From Tritrichomonas musculus (taxonomy: Eukaryota; Parabasalia; Tritrichomonadida; Tritrichomonadidae), in NCBI GenBank assembly GCA_039105265.1, contig JAPFFF010000061.1:620001-684000 (forward strand): a DNA stretch of 64,000 bases, written 5' to 3'. A program made the translations under genes and the position numbers. Under the pieces are notes generated by a model. That model ran no database searches. It had not been told where the DNA came from and saw only the letters and a program-made list of their open reading frames with translations. This document shows positions 1-7,005 of this stretch, piece after piece. The first letter of the stretch is position 1. Every line of letters starts with the position of its first letter.

Positions 1-174
1 CTTAGTTCCCAATATGAGGAGGAAGTTGAGCCAGAGGCCGAGCCAGAGGCCAAGCCAGAGGCCAAGCCAGAGCCAGAGGCAATCGAGCCACCTCGTAGGC
101 GCAAACGCAATACAAAAATAAAATCCAAACACAGCCAAAAGCGTGAGAATTTCTTTGACCAATTCAAACCATAA
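1..174 (+). CDS. 3' end of a Pro/Glu-rich protein with a basic tail (partial)
   Basis: A reading frame is open from base 1 to a TAA at 172-174, giving 57 residues. It starts with acidic residues, runs through about five Pro-Glu-Ala/Pro-Lys repeats and ends in a strongly basic tail (Arg-Arg-Arg-Lys-Arg) and an aromatic end (ENFFDQFKP). The 5' part lies outside the window. It ends 7 bp before the stop of the convergent gene at 182. Charge-segregated proteins with basic tails also occur in the other elements here (27639, 57164), so a virion or DNA-binding role is possible but not shown. The repeats make a spurious frame possible; the clean stop just before the next gene argues for a real one. 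Confidence 0.5.
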   Translation, partial: LSSQYEEEVEPEAEPEAKPEAKPEPEAIEPPRRRKRNTKIKSKHSQKRENFFDQFKP

Positions 175-181
175 TACATGT

Positions 182-3100
182 TTATTCACCGTTGTATGTA
201 ATACCGTATTGCTTAGCTTTATTTTTCCTAGAGTCCCTTTCTGCCTTATTTTGGTTTTTCATCTCAACATATCCACTACCCTCTCCGTATAATTCATATT
301 CGATTAACGCATTGATGTTATCAATAAATCCTTGGCGAGCTTTCTTCAATTCGGTTGGCGGGGCTGTTCGTGCGAACGTAACTAGATTTCCATAAAATGA
401 AGTTTTATTTTTAGGATCTGGCTTGATTCCCTCATCGAATGTATATCCAAATCCCCATTGAAATACAACTTCCTCTACGAAATCTAACATGCTGTTAAGA
501 GCAGCGGGCATATCTCCTTTCTTTGGTTCACCAGTTTTACGGTCAATTGCCTTGTCAATAACAGCAACCCATTTTTGGACCTCAGGATAGACACCCTTTT
601 GATAAGTTTGTTTATGAGTACTCCTCCAATTCGACCAATCTGGGTAGTTGAATGATTTGCCTCTAGCAGACTTTTTCTCAACATTTAGTTTCATACGAGT
701 GTCAAAGTAATAGACATATACGGCGTTGCATACCGTTAGAAAATTGGCCAGTTTCCTGAGTCTGATAAACTTATTATATTTATTGTTGGACCAGAATATC
801 TTCCATATGTGAGAGAACAGGGATGCCCAATAACTGTTAGGTGATAAACGTTTACTAATACGTGCCTTTCCAAGACCGAGATCACCATATGCATTTTCTA
901 GAGTAGTCAATTCATTGGATTTCTTCAATATATATTCACCACGATCCCAATCAACATTCTCAATATTCTTATTAAATTGCTGCTGGAGCCATACATTAAA
1001 TGGAGTTGCTTGACGCTTAGCCTTTGTATCACAAATTGTTTTCCAGACCTTCTTATAAGGAGATGCATGGACTAATTTGTAACCGTTGACTATAGCTGGA
1101 GTTCCACGTTTATCAACAAGTATGATATCATCAACACGGTCACCATTGAGGTCTGTAATACGATTTCCTAATGGGTCCATACTGTTGGTTGGTAATAATC
1201 TGTACTTGGGAACTCCATTCTCATCAAGATGTTTCAAACAATATTCCTCCGCAGTATCACGAGCTGCTGCTGCTGGAATGTACTTAACTCGAAAGTTACC
1301 ATTTATGACCATATCTAGGAAGTTCTTCTTGAAAGCTGAAGAATCAGCTGTGAGTGCGAGATTGCCAAACTTGTCTAAATGACTTCTAACATTTTTAAGG
1401 TCTTTACCTGAACGCTTACCCATGAGACCACTTCGTGATTCAATAGGCACCCTTACATATTCATATTCAGTGTCTTTAGAATATTTGGATTTTGGTCTGT
1501 GTATCGAACCTGGTACTTGCTTAAGTGATTTCCCACCGTATTCAATCGGAGGTTTAACAGGTGTCCTAACATATTTATATTTAATTGGAGGTGCCTCAGC
1601 CTCAGCATCAGACGCAGCCTCAGTATCAGTATCACCTTCATCCTCATCCTCCTCACCATCACCAATATCGATAATTCCATCATCATCATCATCAATTGCT
1701 TTAGTAGCCTTACTGGTTTTATGGGACATGTGTTCTTTAGGTGTAGAAAAAATGTTATTATTTGTATTCTCGCGATTGACATCTTTTTCGAAATCAGCTT
1801 CGATATCAGATTCGATACCCTCATAGACCCTATTCTTACTGATATACTTTTGTATATTTGACACCTCGGCTTCTGCTTTTGGAGTCTTTATGGTAAGCGA
1901 TCGATCTTCTGCGATTGAATCCAAGTTATGTATGATATCATCAACCATATCTCGAACCTCCCGAATCTCAAACTGGTTAAGTTCACGAGGTGCACATTCG
2001 GGGTCATCCGCAATGCGATAGTATTTGGGTAGTACCTCAATGATATCCTCAGGGAGAATACGCTTTGTGCGCAGCATGGCCATATCCTGATCAATCCTAT
2101 CTGCACGAGTTCCGATTTCTGGGAATATATTCGACATCGATTGGGATTCCGCCTCCTCCTCTTCCTCTTCCTCCTCAAATTCTGGATTAACGGGTTGTCT
2201 ATTGGGATCAGCATCATCCCCAGAGGGGCTGAGAGCTTCGGCATGAAATGCCTCAGGAACGAAGTTCCGTGTCGCATAATCAGGGGTGTCCTCGATTGGG
2301 ACTTCGCTAGGGACTTCGCTTGGATCTCCTGGAGATTCCAATCCAGGAAAATCCGATAATGGTATCGATTGGGACTTCGCTAGGGACTTCGCTTGGATCT
2401 CCTCGATAGGGACTTCGCTTGGATCTCCTGGGGGTTTCGGTTGGGATATCAAATATAGATTCGGATTTGTGAAGTAAGTCTCGACATATTTCGTAAGCCT
2501 TTTCTTCAACTTGTCAACCTGACTAGGATTATTAAAGTCGGTGCTTACCAAAGCTTGACTCATCTCACCAATCGCATTTACTATCTCAGTCTCGTACGAA
2601 TCTGGATAATAGATGATATGTCGAATATTAGTGATGACTTCCTCTGTTACTTTGCATTTACTAGATAAATACTCAAGAAGCTTACGGTAATCAAGAAGCT
2701 TACTGTACGGGACTTTACTACTATCCTCCTCTTCCCCTGAGGCTTCCCCTGAGTCTTCCCCTGAGGCTTCCCCTGAGTCTTCCTCATCCCCAGAGGGGCT
2801 GAGAGCTGGCGCATCATCCCCTGAGGCTTCACTTGGATCTCCTTGGGGTTCCTCTTGGGGTTCCCCTGGAGATTCCACCTCAGGAAACTCCGATAATGGT
2901 ATCGATTGGATCTCCTGTGGGGGTTTCGGTTGGGGTGCTACGATAGGGACTTCGCTTGGATCTCTTGGGGGTTCCTCGATAGGGACTTCGCTTGGATTTC
3001 CTTGGGTTTTCAAATATTTATTCGGATTTCTGAAGTAAATTGAAGCTTTCAGCTTAAGGAGGTTATTCAAACTTGCAACAGACCTAGGATCATTAAAGTT

Positions 3101-4024
3101 GGTGCGTACACAATCTTGTCTCATCTCATCGATAGCATTTACTATCTCAGCCTCGTACAAGTCTGAATTATTGATGACATATATCATATTATCGATGGTT
3201 TCATCTGATACACCGCATTCACTAGATAAAAACTTAAGAAGCTCACGGTATTTGTAGGGGACTTCACTATAAGCCTCCTCTTCACTTGGATCTCCTTGGG
3301 GTGCCACGATAGGGACTTCGCTAGGGACTTCACCTGGATCTCCTGGAGGTTCCAATCCAGGAAATTCCGATAATGGTATCGATTGGGACTTCGCTAGGGA
3401 CTTCGCTTGGATCTCCTGTGGAAGTTTCGGTTGGGGTTTCAAATATAGATTCGGATTTGTGAAGTAAGTCTCGGCATCATTTTTAAGTCTTTGCTTCAAA
3501 GTTTGTTTCACACCAGCGTTATTCCTGTTGAATCCATTACACATATCATCTATGTTTTTGAGCGACTGTCGTATCTCATCATTGTACAGATCTGGATTAT
3601 TGATGACATGTATCATATTATCGATGATTTCTTTTGACACACCGCATATAACATATAATAACTTAAGAGTACCATTGAGATTGTTGTTCTGGACTTTATT
3701 CCGATAATATTCATATTTACCTGGGTCTTCGGAGTTTTTCAAATAATTATCTAGTTCGTAGTTGAACTCTCGGAGCCTCCACGAAAGACGGTCCTTAGTA
3801 CGTTCAACTTGATCAGCCTCAATGGGATCTGATCCTTGATTTGGCCATGAGCGCTTAAGCTCCAAGAACTTACTAAGCACCTTATCACCGTACAGATTTC
3901 TATCATTGATGACACCTATCATAGCGTTGATGATATCATCTGTTGCTTTGCATTCAGTATATATAAACTTAAGGATATTACGGTCTCTGGCGCTCTTGAC
4001 TTCATTATCAATATGGCTAAGCAT
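182..4024 (-). CDS. Large repeat protein with C-terminal DxNGD domain (structural-type, element A)
   Basis: This is a 1280-residue protein of unknown function. The N-terminal half has about four copies of a helical unit of roughly 90 residues (for example LLKFLSSECGVSDETIDNMI) separated by Pro/Glu/Ser linkers rich in PSEVP. Acidic low-complexity stretches follow. The last 400 residues form a conserved domain with the calcium-loop-like motif DLNGDRVDDI near residue 958. The same domain occurs in the genes at 54642 and 18815, so it is the family core, while the repeats are expanded only here. The ATG lies 18 bp from the ATG of the divergent fibre gene at 4043. Two copies of a mobile hairpin repeat lie inside the linkers. 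A virion-associated structural role is inferred from its constant pairing with the fibre. Confidence 0.8.
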   Translation of the reverse strand: MLSHIDNEVKSARDRNILKFIYTECKATDDIINAMIGVINDRNLYGDKVLSKFLELKRSWPNQGSDPIEADQVERTKDRLSWRLREFNYELDNYLKNSEDPGKYEYYRNKVQNNNLNGTLKLLYVICGVSKEIIDNMIHVINNPDLYNDEIRQSLKNIDDMCNGFNRNNAGVKQTLKQRLKNDAETYFTNPNLYLKPQPKLPQEIQAKSLAKSQSIPLSEFPGLEPPGDPGEVPSEVPIVAPQGDPSEEEAYSEVPYKYRELLKFLSSECGVSDETIDNMIYVINNSDLYEAEIVNAIDEMRQDCVRTNFNDPRSVASLNNLLKLKASIYFRNPNKYLKTQGNPSEVPIEEPPRDPSEVPIVAPQPKPPQEIQSIPLSEFPEVESPGEPQEEPQGDPSEASGDDAPALSPSGDEEDSGEASGEDSGEASGEEEDSSKVPYSKLLDYRKLLEYLSSKCKVTEEVITNIRHIIYYPDSYETEIVNAIGEMSQALVSTDFNNPSQVDKLKKRLTKYVETYFTNPNLYLISQPKPPGDPSEVPIEEIQAKSLAKSQSIPLSDFPGLESPGDPSEVPSEVPIEDTPDYATRNFVPEAFHAEALSPSGDDADPNRQPVNPEFEEEEEEEEAESQSMSNIFPEIGTRADRIDQDMAMLRTKRILPEDIIEVLPKYYRIADDPECAPRELNQFEIREVRDMVDDIIHNLDSIAEDRSLTIKTPKAEAEVSNIQKYISKNRVYEGIESDIEADFEKDVNRENTNNNIFSTPKEHMSHKTSKATKAIDDDDDGIIDIGDGEEDEDEGDTDTEAASDAEAEAPPIKYKYVRTPVKPPIEYGGKSLKQVPGSIHRPKSKYSKDTEYEYVRVPIESRSGLMGKRSGKDLKNVRSHLDKFGNLALTADSSAFKKNFLDMVINGNFRVKYIPAAAARDTAEEYCLKHLDENGVPKYRLLPTNSMDPLGNRITDLNGDRVDDIILVDKRGTPAIVNGYKLVHASPYKKVWKTICDTKAKRQATPFNVWLQQQFNKNIENVDWDRGEYILKKSNELTTLENAYGDLGLGKARISKRLSPNSYWASLFSHIWKIFWSNNKYNKFIRLRKLANFLTVCNAVYVYYFDTRMKLNVEKKSARGKSFNYPDWSNWRSTHKQTYQKGVYPEVQKWVAVIDKAIDRKTGEPKKGDMPAALNSMLDFVEEVVFQWGFGYTFDEGIKPDPKNKTSFYGNLVTFARTAPPTELKKARQGFIDNINALIEYELYGEGSGYVEMKNQNKAERDSRKNKAKQYGITYNGE
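2213..2244 (-). repeat. Mini hairpin repeat, copy 1 (in frame in the DxNGD gene)
   Basis: On the coding strand it reads roughly GAAGCTCTCAGCCCCTCTGG and then GGATGAT; the CCCC/GGGG arms form a short hairpin. It encodes AEALSPSGDD. The same unit recurs at 2783-2817, 5851-5880 and 7182-7213, in three different genes. Confidence 0.7.
2280..3430 (-). repeat. Degenerate repeats coding Pro-Ser-Glu-Val-Pro linkers
   Basis: Units built on GGGACTTCGCTTGGATCTCC and close variants occur again and again between the helical repeats of the large gene. They encode disordered PSEVP/GDPSE linkers. A second unit, CCCCTGAGTCTT and variants at about 2730-2790, encodes SGEASGEDSGE. The high identity between units suggests recent slippage or unequal exchange. 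Confidence 0.75.
2783..2817 (-). repeat. Mini hairpin repeat, copy 2 (in frame in the DxNGD gene)
   Basis: Same unit as at 2213-2244, here encoding DDAPALSPSGDE. The flanks ATCATCCCC are also shared with the first copy. Confidence 0.7.
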
Positions 4025-4042
4025 ACCTTTATTTTATAGTAA
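4025..4042. promoter_or_regulatory. Shared 18-bp divergent promoter, DxNGD gene / fibre gene
   Basis: Only 18 AT-rich bases (ACCTTTATTTTATAGTAA) separate the two divergent ATG codons. The same head-to-head pair with a spacer of 21-22 bp occurs at 54621-54641 and 22714-22735. Both genes must start transcription in or across this spacer, so a compact initiator-type bidirectional promoter is inferred. Confidence 0.55.
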
Positions 4043-6664
4043 ATGTTCAGTATAGAACAGAGTGGATTTTCAATAAAAGCGGCCACTATCGACGAGTTAC
4101 TAATAGAATACATCAAAAAGTATGCATGCATGTGTCATAATGGGTCGAATATAACTGGTGCCAACCAGGAGCAAATCAAGGAACTCATTACGAGTACAGT
4201 TGGTGAGCAACTCGAAAAATATGCCTTAGCCAAGGACCTTGAGTCATACGCTTTGCAAACGCAGCTATTCGACTATGTGAAAACCGAGGATTTCAATACG
4301 GAGATGCTGAAGTATGCATCTAGTGAAGATGTGGATAGTGCCATTGGGGAATTACGTGATTACATCGCCAAAAACTGTGCGCTATCTACTGAAATACCTG
4401 AGGTCCCTGAGAACATCGTTACGAGTGATTCATTGAGTACTGCTTTGGAACCATATGCGAAGCTTGCGAACTTAAGTGAGTATGCACTCGCTGAAGATAT
4501 CCCGGAGATACCCACTGATTTGGTTAATGGATCTGCATTGAGTACTGCGTTGGAACCATATGCTTTGACAACAGATATGACCCATGCTATTGATCAAGTG
4601 AAGAGCGATATCCCAGAGATTATCGAGGGTCAAACAACAATCCAATTCACAATCGTCAATAATACAATTCCTGATTTGGACTACGACACATATCATGTAC
4701 TGATTGAGCAATATGGGTTGGATATTGTATCATCAGACAGTTACTATACGGCCCATTATGTTCACGCAGACTATTCGTACAATGACGATGATGATAATCT
4801 ACCCTCTCAGATACTGCGTATCGACGGAAGTAGTTCTGGTCTATGGATTCTGTATCAAAGCCATGAATTGATCAATCCAGGAACTGGTGATACACCGGAA
4901 ATACTATCATGTTCAATAACCAAATCTGTTGAACCAACAGACAAAAACGCTTATTCGGCGAGACATGTGTCGAACACTTATGCTCTCAAAACGGATATCC
5001 CAGAACCAGTTGACTTGACACCATATTATACTAGTGCCCAGGCTGATGAGAAGTTCGTCGATGAAGATGAGCTCGCATATGAATTAGATAAGTATGAGAC
5101 CAAGGATGTGGCTGATGGGAAGTACGCGAAGCTTGCGAACTTAAGTGAGTACGCTAAAGCGCAGGACTTACAGTCTTACGCGAAGCTTGCGAACTTAGGT
5201 GAGTACGCTCTCAAAACGGATATCCCTGAGATACCCACAGATTTGGTTAATGAATCTGCACTGAGTACCGCACTATATGGCACTGAATTGAGTATTGAAT
5301 ATCCAGCAAACTTATATGACGGTGCATATATTACCCCTAAGCTACCCAATGCTGGAGTTCATTTGGTATTTGATGTTAATTGGGGTGATAATCAAGATGA
5401 TGATATAATGCATATTGATGTAGTATTTAAACCAAATGGTTCTACTAGCACTTATGACAGCATGGACGGGTATGATAGCAATGGCAAACGCATTGATAGA
5501 ATAATATGGCGTCATGATGATGGACAAATTGTATATGCATCGGTAAGTGCATCTCACAGAAGTAATCCAATAGCATATAATTTCATTAGAGCTCAAATCG
5601 AATCGCCATTCATTAAAACCACAAATGTTCTTGATGAAAGTCCAGAACGAATCGCAATTCAATGTACACAGAATGATAGTGGTTGTGTAATCCCAGATGA
5701 ATATATCAGAAGGGTATTAACAACCAAAAATATTATCGTGAAGTTCAAACGAAATGCCGATGATGCATCATATGAAGAAGCCGAATATACGTATTCTGGT
5801 CGAAAGGGTGCAAATCTCATATACAAATCAGTAAGTAGTGAGTCAAGTGATGCCGAAGCTCTCAGCCCCTCCGGGGGTGAATCGATAGATATTCGTGTAG
5901 CTACACGTGTCGTCTCATTGAGAGCCGCGGATGATACACTGACCAATATATATGATGCGTCTATCACATTAATCAGCAACCAACCTGTGAGCGATGATAT
6001 GATCACTTCGGTGAAATATGTGACTGATAACTTTGCATTGAAGTCCGAATCTGATGAAAAATATGTTCCCAAAGAAGGTAATTCAACTATTGATGGAGCG
6101 TTGACAGCTAATTGTACAACTTCAAGTAATGTTTTATCTGTTTTCTCATCATATGATAATAAATGTGTTATTAAGTTTGGTGTATTAAATAGTGATAATT
6201 ATGGAGTATTACGATATAGTAGAACTGATAATAGTGATAAATTTGTTACATTAGCAATAGGTGGTTATAATTATATAACTTGTAAACATTTAAATAATGA
6301 TCTTAATAATGTTGATAGAAATATTACTTTAATTTATAATACAATTATTGAAAAAGATTTAGTTGTAAAAGGTACAATTACATCCAATGGTTCAACTACC
6401 ATCACTCACTACTCCCCAATCGAGTCATCGGTTAACACCATCTCCGATTTCGTCATTGGAGCTCCAGTATATATGACCGGTAAGGTGTATCATCGTGAGG
6501 ATTCGAAATGGGTCCCTAGCACTGAAGCTGACACCACTGATTGCATATGTAGTGTGAAGACTACTGGTACCTGGAAGGAGTATGTTGGTATATGCGTCAG
6601 AATCGATGAAGCCAATGGTTGTATCACATTCGCCACTCATGGGGATTACATGGTTAAGGTCTAG
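4043..6664 (+). CDS. Modular fibre / spike protein, element A (ends at an in-frame TAG)
   Basis: This 873-residue protein resembles phage and giant-virus fibres. An N-terminal anchor (MFSIEQSGFSI) is followed by stalk repeats of the type YALKTDIPE and AKLANLSEYA, with globular modules between them. One module (residues about 195-310) is shared with the pseudogene at 15214, and one (about 412-620) with the fibre at 24327. The last module carries a SVSDFVIG-type motif and an HGDYMVKV end shared with the fibres at 51408 and 63374. A receptor-binding particle spike is inferred. Codons 6662-6664 are TAG, yet the matching C-terminal sequence goes on in the same frame to 6832. The stretch at about 6095-6380 is far more AT-rich than the rest, and a mini hairpin repeat sits at 5851-5880. 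Confidence 0.8.
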   Translation: MFSIEQSGFSIKAATIDELLIEYIKKYACMCHNGSNITGANQEQIKELITSTVGEQLEKYALAKDLESYALQTQLFDYVKTEDFNTEMLKYASSEDVDSAIGELRDYIAKNCALSTEIPEVPENIVTSDSLSTALEPYAKLANLSEYALAEDIPEIPTDLVNGSALSTALEPYALTTDMTHAIDQVKSDIPEIIEGQTTIQFTIVNNTIPDLDYDTYHVLIEQYGLDIVSSDSYYTAHYVHADYSYNDDDDNLPSQILRIDGSSSGLWILYQSHELINPGTGDTPEILSCSITKSVEPTDKNAYSARHVSNTYALKTDIPEPVDLTPYYTSAQADEKFVDEDELAYELDKYETKDVADGKYAKLANLSEYAKAQDLQSYAKLANLGEYALKTDIPEIPTDLVNESALSTALYGTELSIEYPANLYDGAYITPKLPNAGVHLVFDVNWGDNQDDDIMHIDVVFKPNGSTSTYDSMDGYDSNGKRIDRIIWRHDDGQIVYASVSASHRSNPIAYNFIRAQIESPFIKTTNVLDESPERIAIQCTQNDSGCVIPDEYIRRVLTTKNIIVKFKRNADDASYEEAEYTYSGRKGANLIYKSVSSESSDAEALSPSGGESIDIRVATRVVSLRAADDTLTNIYDASITLISNQPVSDDMITSVKYVTDNFALKSESDEKYVPKEGNSTIDGALTANCTTSSNVLSVFSSYDNKCVIKFGVLNSDNYGVLRYSRTDNSDKFVTLAIGGYNYITCKHLNNDLNNVDRNITLIYNTIIEKDLVVKGTITSNGSTTITHYSPIESSVNTISDFVIGAPVYMTGKVYHREDSKWVPSTEADTTDCICSVKTTGTWKEYVGICVRIDEANGCITFATHGDYMVKV
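5851..5880 (+). repeat. Mini hairpin repeat, copy 3 (30-bp in-frame insertion in the fibre gene)
   Basis: The fibre copy at 24905-24915 lacks this block although the flanks (GAGTCAAG and GAATC) match. The difference is 30 bp, which adds ten codons (DAEALSPSGG) without shifting the frame. This gives a filled and an empty site. Confidence 0.75.
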
Positions 6665-6832
6665 GACTCCTCATGCTATTCCATTGGGGATGAGGTATTC
6701 ATCGATAACGCTGATAATAAACTGAAGATACTCACTGGTGAGACCGCGATAACCTCAAAAATAAATCGTATGACAGTGGGTATCATAACTGGTATCATCA
6801 ACGGATCCACATTAGCTGTGTTTAAGGCCTAA
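6662..6832 (+). pseudogene. Fibre C-terminal tail downstream of the in-frame TAG
   Basis: Reading on in frame after the TAG gives DSSCYSIGDEVFID and further sequence ending in LAVFKA, then TAA at 6830-6832. It matches the intact C-termini of the fibres at 51408 and 63374 almost residue for residue. In those genes the TAG position is an Asn or Asp codon. It is therefore a true continuation of the gene cut off by one nonsense codon, or a tail made only by readthrough. Confidence 0.8.
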
Positions 6833-7005
6833 TTATCGGGACAGCAATTTTGCTGTTCTAGGGATTTAGTGGCTATCTCCATGAAATCCGGGTCTGGTAG
6901 AATTCTACCACACCCCATATTTAGGGGTTATCACCATGAAATCCGGGTCTGCGGGAATCTCCTTTGGAGCTTAGAGCTTGCGCATAAATCCCGTTGACCC
7001 CATAT
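6833..7005. repeat. Convergent intergenic region with direct repeats and hairpins
   Basis: The spacer between two convergent stop codons contains CAGCAATTTTGCTG, an AGCAxAxTGCT-type hairpin that could serve as terminator. An 18-bp direct repeat CCATGAAATCCGGGTCTG occurs at 6879-6896 and 6934-6951. A 24-bp near-palindrome centred on GGTAGAATTCTACC lies at 6891-6914, and a decayed mini hairpin repeat (GAGCTTAGAGCTTGCGCAT) at about 6966-6984. No gene is visible. Confidence 0.6.

Noticed and set aside
1422-1826. Open frame on the plus strand rich in Ser
   Set aside because: It is antisense to the acidic and low-complexity part of the DxNGD gene; poly-Ser there is the mirror of Asp/Glu codons.
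2280-3430. CRISPR-like array
   Set aside because: The repeats are directly adjacent, coding and degenerate, without unique spacers of constant length.
5342-5662. Minus-strand frame conserved at both 5342-5662 and 24426-24743
   Set aside because: Its conservation follows from the near-identical fibre module on the plus strand; no independent coding signal is seen.
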